Shown here: positions 41,513-51,216 of the stretch, one piece after another
Numbering within the stretch: the stretch's first letter is position 1
Layout of the letters: each line of letters begins with the position of its first letter
Origin: CAZSPL01 sp964608735
Lineage (GTDB): Bacteria > JAJVIF01 > JAPKYR01 > CAZSPL01
DNA length: 64,000 bases
NCBI GenBank assembly: GCA_964608735.1
Contig: CAZSPL010000001.1
Coordinates: 1-64,000 of the forward strand
Direction: 5' to 3'
Program-made: the position numbers and the translations under genes
Notes under the pieces: model-generated
Told to the model about the DNA's origin: nothing
Databases searched by the model: none
What the model saw: only the letters and a program-made list of their open reading frames with translations

Positions 41513-43023
41513 ACGTGTCGAAGCAACCGGGCTTGAAGCGTGGTGCAAAAAATAGCGAAATCTCTCATGGACCCCTTGGACGTCCGGGGAGAATACTTTT
41601 AGTTATCCTTCCCCTTCTATTCCTTGCCCTGTTCATAACCTGCCGGAATGCCGAGCAGCAGCCAGCGGCAGAGAAAGAAAAGCCGACATTGACGGTCGCG
41701 CTCACAGGGAAATATCCTCCTTTCAGTTTCTACGATAGTGAGGGCAACCTCGTCGGCTTCGACATCGATGTATCCAAGGCGGTCGCCGCCAGGATGGGTC
41801 GCCGTGTGAACATCATAACCACCGAATGGGATGGAATACTCGCGGGACTTCTTGCGGGCAAGTTCGACGCTATCATCGGTTCCATGGCGATTACACCGGA
41901 GAGGGAGAAGGCGGTCGACTTCTCAATGCCCTACTACATCTCGGGCGCACAATTATTCATAAACAAAAATCACGCCGATACCATCGGGAATATCTACGAA
42001 TGCAAGGGACAAAAGCTGGGAGTCGTACTGGGGGAAACGTATGAACATTACCTGCGTAACAACCACCCCGAGGTCGAAGTCGTAACCTATAAAGGGACGC
42101 CCGATATTTTCCAGGATGTCGAAAACGGGCGATTGGTTGGGTTTGTCACCGATAAGCTTGTTGGCTCTTGGCAGATCAAGAACGCAGCCAAGCCGTTCAT
42201 CCCGGTCGGCGAGTTATTGTACGAGGAGCGGATCGGCATTCCTGTAAAGAAAGATAATCCTGCATTGCTCGCCGGGATTAACAAGGCTCTCGAAAGCATG
42301 GAGCAGGGCGGCGAATTGGATGCGATAAACAACAAATGGTTCGGGCTGGAGGAAACGAAGCGGCGCACCGGTATGACCGGCAGAGTGATAATATCCAAGC
42401 TCGCAAAGGGATTCGCCATAACGCTGCTCGTAGCGGCGGCTTCGTTGTGTATCGGATTCTTGCTCGCGGTACCGATGGGCATCCTTCTGAACCGCGGGAA
42501 AGGGGCGGCATACCTGGCAAGCAGAAGCTTCGTGGATTTCATAAGGGGAACCCCCGTGCTTATCCAGCTGTTCTTCGTTTATTTCGGCGCGCCGCAGGTG
42601 GGGATAATCCTTTCGCCGATCGCATCGGCGATCATAACACTGTCGATTAATTCAATGGCATACATGTCGGAGGTTGTGCGCTCCGGGCTTATGAGCGTAG
42701 ACCAGGGACAGACACTGGCGGGCAGGTCGATGGGTTTTACGAAGCTCCAGGTTTTCCGCCTGATTATCTGGCCGCAGGCGTTCAGGATAGCGATACCGCC
42801 GTTGATGAACTCGGTTGTGGCTCTCACCAAGGATACGGCACTGATTTCAATCATCTCGGTAAGCGAAGTCATCAGGGAAGCACAGACCATCATAAGTGTT
42901 ACATTTAACCCGATCAAATATTACTTCATCGTGGCTATAATGTTTTTCATTTTCACCTTTCCACTTATGAAGCTCGCTGACAGGCTCGAGCGCAAAATCA
43001 AGCAGAAGGGGTATACAGAGTGA
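41509..43023 (+). CDS. Amino-acid ABC transporter: fused substrate-binding protein and permease
   Basis: 504 residues in two parts. Residues 20-45 are a signal anchor; 50-275 form a type 3 periplasmic binding domain ([20 protein letters not shown], then [20 protein letters not shown] and [16 protein letters not shown]). Residues 300-500 form a polar amino-acid permease with the motif [20 protein letters not shown] and the EAA loop [20 protein letters not shown]. Such fusions occur in GlnP-type systems. Inside the abl operon it may import lysine or related basic amino acids, or the osmolyte. The start is TTG after AGGAG; GTG two codons later is possible. Confidence 0.9.
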   Translation: MNVSKQPGLKRGAKNSEISHGPLGRPGRILLVILPLLFLALFITCRNAEQQPAAEKEKPTLTVALTGKYPPFSFYDSEGNLVGFDIDVSKAVAARMGRRVNIITTEWDGILAGLLAGKFDAIIGSMAITPEREKAVDFSMPYYISGAQLFINKNHADTIGNIYECKGQKLGVVLGETYEHYLRNNHPEVEVVTYKGTPDIFQDVENGRLVGFVTDKLVGSWQIKNAAKPFIPVGELLYEERIGIPVKKDNPALLAGINKALESMEQGGELDAINNKWFGLEETKRRTGMTGRVIISKLAKGFAITLLVAAASLCIGFLLAVPMGILLNRGKGAAYLASRSFVDFIRGTPVLIQLFFVYFGAPQVGIILSPIASAIITLSINSMAYMSEVVRSGLMSVDQGQTLAGRSMGFTKLQVFRLIIWPQAFRIAIPPLMNSVVALTKDTALISIISVSEVIREAQTIISVTFNPIKYYFIVAIMFFIFTFPLMKLADRLERKIKQKGYTE

Positions 43024-43715
43024 TCAAGCTGGCAAACGTATCGTTCCGCTACGGTTCGAGCGACGCCGATGCGTTGCGGGATATCAGCATTGAGTTTCCA
43101 AAGGGCACTATTTCAGCGGTGATGGGCGAGAGCGGATCGGGGAAAACTACGCTGCTGATGTGCCTGGGGCGGTTCTATGAGCCGAACTCCGGCTCGATCA
43201 CTCTCGATGGAACGGATATATTCGAGATTGCTGAAAGTGAATTCCGCCGCCGGGTCGGGATTGTATTCCAGGATTTGCACCTTTTTCCCCACCTGAGCAT
43301 TCTCGATAACATGACCCTTGCGATGGTACATGTTCTGGGGCAGGACAGGGAGGAAGCGCGGGGCGAAGCGGTGGAGACGCTCGACCGGCTCGGGATAAGG
43401 GAGTTGACTGACAGCTACCCGTCGCAGATAAGCGGCGGGCAGGCGCAAAGGGCTGCGATTGCACGGGGCTTGCTTCTCAAACCGGAATATATGCTTCTCG
43501 ATGAACCGACCAGCGCGCTGGATATCGGTACGACAGGAGATTTCGCTGCGTGGCTGCTGACGCTGCGGGAAGAGACTAATTTCATTATCGTGACGCACGA
43601 TATTGAGTTTGCCAAGGATGTCGCAACCGAGGGTGTTGTTATTTCGGAAGGCCGAATTGTAGCGTCGGGAAATCCGCAAGAATTGATTGAGACACTTCGA
43701 CCACGCCAGCAATAA
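43020..43715 (+). CDS. Amino-acid ABC transporter ATP-binding protein
   Basis: The 231-residue ATPase partner of the preceding fusion. Walker A is GESGSGKTT, the Q-loop lies in VGIVFQDLHLFPHLSILDNM, signature ISGGQAQRAAIARG, Walker B MLLDEPTSALDIG and the switch His is in IIVTHDIEFAKDVA. The GTG start overlaps the permease stop (GTGA). The beta-lysine acetyltransferase gene starts 19 bases after its stop. Confidence 0.95.
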   Translation: MIKLANVSFRYGSSDADALRDISIEFPKGTISAVMGESGSGKTTLLMCLGRFYEPNSGSITLDGTDIFEIAESEFRRRVGIVFQDLHLFPHLSILDNMTLAMVHVLGQDREEARGEAVETLDRLGIRELTDSYPSQISGGQAQRAAIARGLLLKPEYMLLDEPTSALDIGTTGDFAAWLLTLREETNFIIVTHDIEFAKDVATEGVVISEGRIVASGNPQELIETLRPRQQ

Positions 43716-43734
43716 CAAAAACCAGGAGATCGAT

Positions 43735-44574
43735 ATGAAAGATAGAATAGAGAAAATGGGTGACTCGATAATTCAGCACGGGAAATTGAATGACCGGATA
43801 TACTTGATGAAACTTCACCCGGAGGATTGCCCCGCCATCATCGGTGAGCTGGACAAACTCGCCGCGGAGAATGATTACACGAAGATATTCGTCAAGGTGC
43901 CGTTTCATGAAAGCCGGGAGTTTGCAAGAACCGGCTATGAGACCGAGGCGGCAATACCGGGTTATTATGACGGCGGCGACAAAGCGTTCTTCATGAGCAA
44001 ATTCTTCGACGAAGAAAGAAAGAGGGAAAACCGGCGCGCCAAGCTGCACGAGGTGCTGAATAACGCCAAGCGGAAGAAAAATGGAACAAGCCCCGCTACG
44101 GCTTATAACAACTACATCTACAGGGCATGCACCGAGAATGATGCGCCGGCGATAGCCGGGTTGTACGGCGATGTTTTCGAGACCTATCCATTCCCGATCC
44201 AGGACCCCGACTTCATCAGGAATATGATGAACGGAAATGTCGTCTACTATGGGGCATGGCGCGAAAGGGAACTTGGCGGAGCATCATCCGCTGAAATCGA
44301 AGAGGCATACTCGGTTGTGGAGATGACCGACTTCGCGGTGAATCCGAAACACCGGGGGCAGGGAATATCGGCGGTGCTTCTCGAAACCATGGAACAGGAA
44401 ATGCGTAAGCGGGGTATCAAGACCGCATACACGATAGCGAGAAGTTTTTCCCACGGGATGAATGCGACATTCGCCAGGCTCAATTATATATACGCCGGTA
44501 CATTGATCAACAACACAAACATCTGCGGGAACATCGAGAGCATGAATGTCTGGTACAAGAATTTGAAGTCCTAA
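43735..44574 (+). CDS. ablB: Beta-lysine N-epsilon-acetyltransferase
   Basis: Acetylates beta-lysine to the compatible solute N-epsilon-acetyl-beta-lysine. The 279 residues start MKDRIEKMGDSIIQHGKLND, with NDRIYLMKL typical of AblB. The N-terminal half includes VPFHESREFARTGYETEAAI; the C-terminal half is a GNAT domain with VNPKHRGQGISAVLLETME (acetyl-CoA loop) and ARSFSHGMNATFARLNYIYA. The start at 43735 follows AGGAG. It completes the set marR-ablA-transporter-ablB. It is convergent with the M48 protease gene and the two stop codons overlap. Confidence 0.92.
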   Translation: MKDRIEKMGDSIIQHGKLNDRIYLMKLHPEDCPAIIGELDKLAAENDYTKIFVKVPFHESREFARTGYETEAAIPGYYDGGDKAFFMSKFFDEERKRENRRAKLHEVLNNAKRKKNGTSPATAYNNYIYRACTENDAPAIAGLYGDVFETYPFPIQDPDFIRNMMNGNVVYYGAWRERELGGASSAEIEEAYSVVEMTDFAVNPKHRGQGISAVLLETMEQEMRKRGIKTAYTIARSFSHGMNATFARLNYIYAGTLINNTNICGNIESMNVWYKNLKS

Positions 44575-45721
44575 ATCGCCCAGTTGATGTAATACTTCCA
44601 GAGCTTGAATTTCAGCTTCATATGCCCTTCGGCGGATATCTTCATCGATGNNNNNNNNNNGATGCATCGCCATCGAGATATTCAATATCCGCCGATGTAA
44701 CGCTGACAAGCGTGGAGCCGCGCGCCCCGATGTAGTAAGTGCCGCCGCGTTCGCGGGCATAGACCTGGTAGTCCCTCAAACCCGTGTTGAATGCTTCCCT
44801 GAGCCTGCCGATGACCTCGAACCCCCGGTCGATGAGTTCATCCTCGTCATCCCCCGCAAGCGTGAATGCCGGGTCATCGCCTACATAGATCAAGCATTCG
44901 AAGTGCTCATCGACCTTGTCGCAATCCAGGTCGAGGTCGAGATGCAACCGGTAAATATTGTCGGGGACATCGATGCCGAGCGATTCGAGATGCTTCGTCA
45001 AAATATCCACGCGTTCCTCGGCATAGGGATGTGTGGTGAAATAATTCCCTTCGAGCTGTGGATGACGTCGCTGCTGCCCCTGCATATACGTGAAGAATTC
45101 TATCATCCCGATAGGGTCGAAACCGGCGGCGATCATGAGATCCGAGCCCATAAGGTCGGCTTCGACCTCGGCATCGCGCCCGTAGGATTCTATCAGCGCC
45201 GAGCTTATCATCTGCCCCGCGATTACGGGCTCCTGTCCCTCGGTGGCGATGGCGGCAATCAGGCTCGCTATCTGGATCACCGTGAGCGTATCATTACCCT
45301 TCGCGTGATGATTCCTGATTACGTGAGTCATCTCGTGAGCCATGACCGACGCGAGCTGGTCATCGGTCTCGGCACGCTCCACGAGTCCGCGGAAAAGAAA
45401 GATATATCCATCCGAGAGAGCGAATGCGTTTATCGAATCTTCAGCCAGCAATATAAATTCTATTTTCTTGTCGCCGGGAATCGGCGATGCCGCATCAATG
45501 AGCCGTCCGCCTATATCCGCGACTCTCGCCTTCGCGGCATCGTCTTCCCACAGGCCGAATTCATCGATGATATCCCGGATGACGGGATCGATTTCCTTTT
45601 CTTCCTGTTCCGGCTTTTCTTCCTGCACGACAGGTTCATCGTCGGCGAATGCGAGCAGCGACATATGGGGCATCGCAACGACTAAGGCAGCCACCACGAG
45701 AACGTAAAGCAGGTTTCGCAT
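44571..45721 (-). CDS. M48-family zinc metalloprotease (contains an assembly gap)
   Basis: A secreted or periplasmic peptidase. A signal peptide (MRNLLYVLVVAALVVAMPHM) is followed by the M48 domain with SVMAHEMTHVIRNHHAKG (HExxH) and the third ligand in EVEADLMGSDLMIAAGFDP. Its opening differs from typical BepA/LoiP by a Glu-rich linker. The gap at 44651 truncates the frame, but merging the contigs on GATG continues it as GDASMKISAEGHMKLKF to a TAG at 44571-44573, convergent with ablB. It starts four bases after the stop of the gene upstream. Confidence 0.88.
44651..44660. other. Assembly gap (10 N) in the M48 protease gene
   Basis: The left contig ends CATCGATG and the right begins GATGCATC. 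Merging on GATG keeps the protease frame open through about 25 more codons to a natural stop. Confidence 0.9.
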
Positions 45722-45725
45722 TAAA

Positions 45726-46118
45726 TTATTCAAGCGTGTAACCCCGTACAAGGCATTCCACCGCGGTTTCCGCATGGATTGTGACGATGGAATTGCCGAT
45801 GAATACGGAAAGACTTCCCTCTCCCAAAGACCGGGGATTTTTGTACGATTTGCCTCTCGACAAATCATACACCTTGAAATCACCGGGGCTTTCCATATTT
45901 ATCTTGCCGTTGATCAGAACGAATTCCTGCCCCGGGGCGACTTCAATCTCCTCCCCTGCGTTCAACCTGGTATATTCAAATCCCGCGGCGCTCCGAAGAT
46001 AGCTCAGCGATATGAGCGGGTCGCCGACTTCGCCCGGCCTCGCCGCGAACGCCGCGCCGGTGAAGCAAGCGCCGACAAGGATACCGGCGGCTATGCATAG
46101 TATGGATGACAGTTTCAC
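45726..46118 (-). CDS. Small exported protein of unknown function
   Basis: About 130 residues: a signal peptide (KLSSILCIAAGILVGACFTG, then AAFA) and a beta-rich mature part (LNAGEEIEVAPGQEFVLINGK, shortened here to its core AGEEIEVAPGQEF) that resembles FecR-like or cupin-like beta domains only in general pattern. The start is taken as GTG at 46118, with GGGAGA upstream and the hydrophobic core immediately following; ATG at 46136 or 46151 would place the start beside the terminator hairpin. It is four bases upstream of the M48 protease and probably cotranscribed. Confidence 0.6.
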   Translation of the reverse strand: MKLSSILCIAAGILVGACFTGAAFAARPGEVGDPLISLSYLRSAAGFEYTRLNAGEEIEVAPGQEFVLINGKINMESPGDFKVYDLSRGKSYKNPRSLGEGSLSVFIGNSIVTIHAETAVECLVRGYTLE

Positions 46119-46142
46119 GTTTGATCTCCCGTTCATCAACAA

Positions 46143-46160
46143 ACCCGCCATCGGGCGGGT
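46143..46160 (-). terminator. Hairpin terminator after the deacetylase gene
   Basis: ACCCGCC/GGCGGGT with a four-base loop, followed on the minus strand by TTGTTG, about 45 bases after the HDAC-family stop. The T tract is short. Confidence 0.5.
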
Positions 46161-46203
46161 AATATTCAGTTAGATAACATATATATATCATGAAGTGGGT
46201 GTG

Positions 46204-47286
46204 TCATGCGTCGATATCCCAGAATTCGCTGAATCGCTCGATCTGCTCGCTCACGAGCTTCTGCACGTCGTCATTGACTTTGAACGGTTTGGGCAGGTAG
46301 AGGTCATCGGGTTTTTCCATCACAAGGGAGTGAACGGTTTCGAGTACGCTCTGTTGCAGGGCGTTGAGGTCATATCCGCCTTCGAGCGAGATCGCAATCT
46401 TCGCGCCGGTCTCCCGCGCGATGCACCGGATGTAATATGCGAGCCTGCCGTACTCGCCGCTCGTGACGCACATCAGGCCGAGCGGGTCGTCGGAGTGGGC
46501 ATCGAATCCACCCGCGATGATTATCAGTTCGGGCTTGTAAGCCATGGCGATGGGGCCGACAAGCTTCGTGAAGCAATATGCATACTCGCTGTCGCCGCAT
46601 CCCGCATGCAGCGGGAGATTCAGGTTATACCCCCTGCCCGCCCCGTCGCCGATTTCCTCGGCATAACCGGTGCCGGGAAAATGATGCGTCTGGTGGAGCG
46701 AGATGTAGAACACGCGCTTGTCGCTGTAGAAGACGTCCTGTAGCCCATTACCGTGATGCAGGTCCCAGTCGATGATTAATATCCGGTTTATATTATGTTC
46801 TTCCAGGGCATACTTGGCGGCGATGGCTATATTGTTGAAAATGCAGAATCCCATGCTGCGGTCAGGCATGGCATGATGTCCCGGCGGCCTTACGGGCGCG
46901 AAGGCGGCGGAGCAGCGTGAACCGAGTGCGAGGTCTACGGCTTTTTTCATACCCCCGGCGGCATACAGCGCGGCTTCGTAGCTATCCGCCGTGACTACCG
47001 TATCGATATCAAGGCGGACATAGGCATCGCCTGCCTTGCCGCATATCGATTTTACGGTTTCGATATATTTCGCGCTATGCACCCTCAACAGGTCTTTCAA
47101 ATCAGCTTTCACGGGGGCTACCCAGTCGAGCATATATGAGAACTCGCATTCTTCCAGCGCCCGCGTGATGGCGATCAATCTCTGCGGATGCTCGGGATGA
47201 TTACCGGTGCGGTGCCTTATATACACCTTGTCGTATATGATAAAGCAGCGGGAATCGGGGAATGCTTCTTTTGAAAATTCAATCAT
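46204..47286 (-). CDS. Histone deacetylase-family (acetoin utilisation-type) deacetylase
   Basis: A zinc-dependent deacetylase of 360 residues in the arginase-deacetylase fold. Signature elements are HPEHPQRLIAITRALEE, the catalytic His pair in VRPPGHHAMPDRSMGFCIFN, zinc ligands in IIDWDLHHGNGLQDVFY and AGGFDAHSDDPLG, and LEGGYDLNAL near the C-terminus. Bacterial members act on acetylated small molecules or acetyl-lysine proteins. All catalytic residues are intact. It could act on acetylated polyamines, acetoin-system proteins or acetyl-beta-lysine; the last is only a guess from the nearby abl operon. Confidence 0.93.
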   Translation of the reverse strand: MIEFSKEAFPDSRCFIIYDKVYIRHRTGNHPEHPQRLIAITRALEECEFSYMLDWVAPVKADLKDLLRVHSAKYIETVKSICGKAGDAYVRLDIDTVVTADSYEAALYAAGGMKKAVDLALGSRCSAAFAPVRPPGHHAMPDRSMGFCIFNNIAIAAKYALEEHNINRILIIDWDLHHGNGLQDVFYSDKRVFYISLHQTHHFPGTGYAEEIGDGAGRGYNLNLPLHAGCGDSEYAYCFTKLVGPIAMAYKPELIIIAGGFDAHSDDPLGLMCVTSGEYGRLAYYIRCIARETGAKIAISLEGGYDLNALQQSVLETVHSLVMEKPDDLYLPKPFKVNDDVQKLVSEQIERFSEFWDIDA

Positions 47287-47307
47287 CGTTTACTCAATAT
47301 ATAAAGC

Positions 47308-48099
47308 TCACATGCCTCGTTTTCTTTCGTAATATCCTTCCTGCCAAAGGCTGAATTTGCGTTTCAGAAGTTCGAAGAATTGCGGCTTGTCGATGGAACT
47401 CACCAGTTCCTCGCGGTCGAACGGCACAGGCACGAAATCATCCGCCCCGTAATCGCGCATCGCGTTGTACATCGAACGCGATGAGTCCGGACCGATGACA
47501 AGTATCACCGAATTCCTGAAATTCGGCGCGATGCGCATCTGCTTTACGGCATCCAGCGCGGCATTGCGCGGCATCAGCGCGTCGAGAAGCACCACCTGCA
47601 CATCGCGTTTCGAAAGCTCGTCTATCGCCTGGTCGGTCGCTTCGTAACGTTCGACCATCACTCCCCCGAGGCGCTTGACCGTCCAGAAAAGCTCCTTGAA
47701 CGCGCTGGAAGAACCAAGCGCGACATATGCCGGGCCGCTGGATGCTTCGGCGATTGCCACTTTTTTGTCGAGCGACATCAGCGCGTCATATTCCTCGTCA
47801 AACACCGGGACATCCGTCTCGAAGGAAAACTTGTCGATGTACTCCTTGATGTCCCACCTCGGGGCGAATATCGCGAGCTTGCCTTCGTGCAGCGTAATTT
47901 CTTTCTTTATAGAAACGAGGGTCCCGACGGTTTCCTTGGCGATGTAATCCACCCCGGCGAGGTTGAACGCGAATAACCGCGAGCCTTCCTCAAGCTGCTC
48001 GCGCATCGTCTTCCTGAGCAGCGCTGCGCCCGGTATGTCGAGCCTGCCTTTCAACTCGAAAATGACTATTTCTCCGGATTTATTCCTGGTAATTTCCAA
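47308..48099 (-). CDS. STAS-domain protein fused to a receiver-like domain
   Basis: 263 residues. Residues 1-105 form a STAS domain (VIFELKGRLDIPGAALLRKT, FNLAGVDYIAKETVGTLVSI), the fold of anti-sigma-factor antagonists; the usual phosphorylatable Ser position is occupied by KETVG, so regulation by the classical serine switch is doubtful. Residues 120-235 resemble a response-regulator receiver (VVLLDALMPRNAALDAVKQM, then VILVIGPD) and keep an Asp in VVLLDALMP. It has a TTG start six bases after tpiA and lies within the glycolytic gene series. Possibly a stress or partner-switching regulator. Confidence 0.75.
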   Translation of the reverse strand: MEITRNKSGEIVIFELKGRLDIPGAALLRKTMREQLEEGSRLFAFNLAGVDYIAKETVGTLVSIKKEITLHEGKLAIFAPRWDIKEYIDKFSFETDVPVFDEEYDALMSLDKKVAIAEASSGPAYVALGSSSAFKELFWTVKRLGGVMVERYEATDQAIDELSKRDVQVVLLDALMPRNAALDAVKQMRIAPNFRNSVILVIGPDSSRSMYNAMRDYGADDFVPVPFDREELVSSIDKPQFFELLKRKFSLWQEGYYERKRGM

Positions 48100-48105
48100 C
48101 TTGCG

Positions 48106-48885
48106 CTATTCCGTGATCATCTCATCCAGAATGGATGAAAAAGTGAATGCTTCGAGCGATGCTCCGCCCACGAGAAAACCGTCGACCCCTTCGAGCGAGA
48201 ATAACTCCCCCGCGTTCTCGGCATTGACGCTGCCACCATACAGCACTCTCAGGTTCTCGCCCCCGCCGGGGATTCCCGCGCCGTCAGCCCAACTCCTGAT
48301 GAGGGCCATCATCGGCTCGATCTCCCTCTCCCCGGCGTTTCGCCCGGTACCGATCGCCCATATCGGCTCGTATGCAATACACAGCCGCTCGGCCGATTCG
48401 ATGCTCACGCCGTCGAATGCCTTGTCGAGCTGGTCGACCACGAACGCATCCTGCCGCTTGCCGTCGCGGACGCCGAGCGACTCCCCGACGCATAGCACGA
48501 CATTCAGCGTGAATCCAAGGGCGGCTTTCAGCTTATTATTCACGGCGGCGTCATCATCGCCGAAGATGTTTCGCCGTTCGGAATGCCCGACGATCGCCCA
48601 AGTCGCGCCGACCGATTTCAAGCATATCCCGCTTACCGCGCCGGTGAATGCCCCGCGTTCGGCGACGTGCAAATCCTGCGCGCCGATGTCGATACCGTCC
48701 GACCATCGCGCGCCCTGTTTTATCGCCTCGACCATCGGCCGTATGAGCGGAAACGGTGGAAACAGCACGATATCGATGCGTCCGGCTGTATCCCGTGCGA
48801 GCTTGTGGAAATCCTCGATGAACCCGGTGGCGGACATCAGATCCTTGTTCATTTTCCAGTTCCCCATCAACGCAGGCTTACGCAT
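48106..48885 (-). CDS. tpiA: Triosephosphate isomerase
   Basis: Interconverts dihydroxyacetone phosphate and glyceraldehyde 3-phosphate. The 259 residues start MRKPALMGNWKMNKDL with the Asn-Lys pair; the catalytic His is in IVGHSERRNIFGDDD, the catalytic Glu in CIAYEPIWAIGTGR and the phosphate loop in LYGGSVNAENAGELF. All are intact. It follows pgk by 24 bases and precedes the STAS/receiver-like gene by six, giving the order gap-pgk-tpiA. Confidence 0.97.
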   Translation of the reverse strand: MRKPALMGNWKMNKDLMSATGFIEDFHKLARDTAGRIDIVLFPPFPLIRPMVEAIKQGARWSDGIDIGAQDLHVAERGAFTGAVSGICLKSVGATWAIVGHSERRNIFGDDDAAVNNKLKAALGFTLNVVLCVGESLGVRDGKRQDAFVVDQLDKAFDGVSIESAERLCIAYEPIWAIGTGRNAGEREIEPMMALIRSWADGAGIPGGGENLRVLYGGSVNAENAGELFSLEGVDGFLVGGASLEAFTFSSILDEMITE

Positions 48886-48909
48886 TAAACACCATTCCCA
48901 TCTGAAATA

Positions 48910-50100
48910 TTACGGTGCCTTCAGGGCCGCGATACCTGGAAGGTCGATTCCCGATAAGAATTCCAGGCTCGCGCCTCCGCCCGTGGAGACATGAGTGAAT
49001 CGCGACGTGAGGTGGAACTTATTCGCCGCCGCGATTATATCACCGCCGCCGATTACGCTGAACGCTTGCGACGAAGCGACCACTTCGAGGATATCCTTGG
49101 TGCCGTTCTCAAACGCCTCATGCTCGAATACGCCCATGGGGCCGTTCATGAAGACAGTCTTGGCATTCACGAGGTATCCCCGGAAGCGGTTTATCGTCTG
49201 GGGGCCGATGTCGAGACCCATCCACAGGGCGTTGTCGATATCGACGCCGCTTATTTTCCACTCGGCTTCGGCGGAGTTGTCATCGGCGATGACGAGGTCC
49301 TCCGGGAGCTCGATCTTGACGCCCGCATCGGCGGCCGTTTTCATTAGGCGGTCGACCTCGCCGACGAAATCGTCCTCGACGAGCGAGCGTCCAATCGAGT
49401 GCCCATTGGCTTTCAGGAAAGTGAATGCCAGCCCGCCTCCGAGGAGAAGCGCATTCACCCTCTTAAAGAGGTTCTCGATGATCTGTATCTTGTCGCTGAC
49501 CTTTGCGCCGCCGAGCACCGCAACGAAGGGCTTGTGCGCGTCGTCGAGATTGAGCAGCTTGCTGAGATTGGAAACCTCGTCGAAGATGAGGAACCCGGCA
49601 TAGTGCGGGAGAATCGCCGGGATGCCGGTTACCGATGCGTGCGCGCGGTGGCATGTGCCGAATGCATCGTTTACATAAATATCCGCGAACGATGCGAGCC
49701 GCTTCGCGAATTCCGGGTCGTTCTTCGTTTCACCGGGATAGAAACGGAGGTTTTCGAGAAGCACCGCCTTCCCCTCGGCGATGTTCTTCAACTCGACCGG
49801 TAAATCGCCGCTCGCGTAATCCTCGATGAGGGGAACATCGAAACCGAGTATTTCACTCAATCTTTTGGCAACAGGCTTGAGGGAATACTCCGGGTCGGGC
49901 GCTCCCTTCGGGCGTCCAAGATGCGATGAAATAATCAACCGGGCCTTGTTATCGATAAGATGCCTGATGGTTTTCAGGCTCGCATCGATGCGTGTTTCAT
50001 CGGAAATCGTTCCCCATTCGCCCAGCGGGACATTCAGGTCGCACCTGAGAAAAATGCGTTTTCCCGCGACATCGACATCCTTGATGTTTGGAAGCTCCAT
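48910..50100 (-). CDS. pgk: Phosphoglycerate kinase
   Basis: Transfers phosphate between 1,3-bisphosphoglycerate and ADP in glycolysis. The 396 residues begin MELPNIKDVDVAGKRIFLRC, with DLNVPLGEWGTISDETRIDA; LIISSHLGRPKGAPDPEYSL, VAVLGGAKVSDKIQIIENLF and FSVIGGGDIIAAANKF are the substrate and nucleotide-binding signatures. The start at 50100 is preceded by AAAGGAGG-like sequence (AAAAGG). It follows gap by 51 bases. Confidence 0.97.
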   Translation of the reverse strand: MELPNIKDVDVAGKRIFLRCDLNVPLGEWGTISDETRIDASLKTIRHLIDNKARLIISSHLGRPKGAPDPEYSLKPVAKRLSEILGFDVPLIEDYASGDLPVELKNIAEGKAVLLENLRFYPGETKNDPEFAKRLASFADIYVNDAFGTCHRAHASVTGIPAILPHYAGFLIFDEVSNLSKLLNLDDAHKPFVAVLGGAKVSDKIQIIENLFKRVNALLLGGGLAFTFLKANGHSIGRSLVEDDFVGEVDRLMKTAADAGVKIELPEDLVIADDNSAEAEWKISGVDIDNALWMGLDIGPQTINRFRGYLVNAKTVFMNGPMGVFEHEAFENGTKDILEVVASSQAFSVIGGGDIIAAANKFHLTSRFTHVSTGGGASLEFLSGIDLPGIAALKAP

Positions 50101-50151
50101 CCTTTTATACCTCTTTCGGACTATCAACCGGCAAGCTGTTTATCAGCCGTG

Positions 50152-51162
50152 TTACCAATCTTTCGTTATCATTGCGACGAGATCGATCATCCTGTGCGAA
50201 TATCCCCACTCGTTGTCGTACCACCCGATCGTCTTCAAGACCTTGTCGCCCATCATCAGCGTGCAGGTTGAATCGAAGCTGCACGAGTGGCTGTCGCCGA
50301 TGAAGTCCGATGAGACGAGCTCCTCTTCAACATAGGCGAGGTACCCTTTCAACTCTCCCTGCGATGCATCCTTGAACGCCTTGTTCACGGCGTCGACGGT
50401 GCCGGGTTTCTCGATGTTGCACACGAAATCGACCGAGCTCACCGTGGGAACCGGCACCCGGAAGGCCATCGCGTCGAGCTTGCCCTTCATTTCGGGGAAA
50501 ATGAGCGATATCGCTTTCGCCGCGCCTGTCGATGACGGCGAGACATTTATAGCCGCGGCCCTGCTCCGGCGCATGTCCTTCTGGGCAACATCGAGCAGGC
50601 TCTGTGTCGCCGTATACGCGTGGATCGTGGTCATGAGACCGCTGGCGATGCCGAAATTCTCGTTGATGACCTTCACCATCGGCGCGAAGCAATTCGTCGT
50701 GCAGGATGCGTTGGAGATGATGTTGTGCTTCTTGGGATCATATTCCTTGTCGTTGCATCCCATCACGATCGAGATATCCGGGCCGTCACCCTTGCCCGGA
50801 GCCGTGAGGACAACCTTCTTCGGCCCGCGGTCGATATGCTTCTGCAAATCCACCCGCTTGGTGAATACCCCCGTCGCCTCGATGACGAGGTCGATTCCCA
50901 GGTCTCCCCAGGGAAGTTCATCGAGATTTCGAATGCTGGAGTATGCCACCTTTTTGCCGTCGACGATGATGTTCTTCTCATCGTGGGTGACATCGTGTTC
51001 GAACGTCTTGTAGACCGAGTCATACTTGAGAAGGTATGCCATGATGTCCACGGGGAACAGGTCGTTTATCGCGACGATCTCGAAATCGCGATGTCCGACG
51101 TGGCCCCTGAAGACATGCCTTCCGATTCTGCCGAAACCATTTAAAGCTACTTTGAGAGCCAT
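50152..51162 (-). CDS. gap: Glyceraldehyde-3-phosphate dehydrogenase
   Basis: Oxidises glyceraldehyde 3-phosphate with NAD(P) and phosphate. The 336 residues start MALKVALNGFGRIGRHVFRG; the catalytic Cys lies in IISNASCTTNCFAPMVKVIN, with RAAAINVSPSSTGAAKAISL and YDNEWGYSHRMIDLVAM near the end. The start at 51162 follows GGGAGG. It is the first of gap-pgk-tpiA; a hairpin without T tract separates it from rapZ. Confidence 0.97.
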   Translation of the reverse strand: MALKVALNGFGRIGRHVFRGHVGHRDFEIVAINDLFPVDIMAYLLKYDSVYKTFEHDVTHDEKNIIVDGKKVAYSSIRNLDELPWGDLGIDLVIEATGVFTKRVDLQKHIDRGPKKVVLTAPGKGDGPDISIVMGCNDKEYDPKKHNIISNASCTTNCFAPMVKVINENFGIASGLMTTIHAYTATQSLLDVAQKDMRRSRAAAINVSPSSTGAAKAISLIFPEMKGKLDAMAFRVPVPTVSSVDFVCNIEKPGTVDAVNKAFKDASQGELKGYLAYVEEELVSSDFIGDSHSCSFDSTCTLMMGDKVLKTIGWYDNEWGYSHRMIDLVAMITKDW

Positions 51163-51216
51163 GTTAACCTCCCGGGTTGATTCCAAGTATTTTTCTGCAT
51201 TTATCTTCTATTAGAA

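Noticed and set aside
47963..48994. Long open frame antisense to tpiA and the start of the STAS gene
   Set aside because: It mirrors strong minus-strand genes with high third-position GC; no ribosome-binding site or family.
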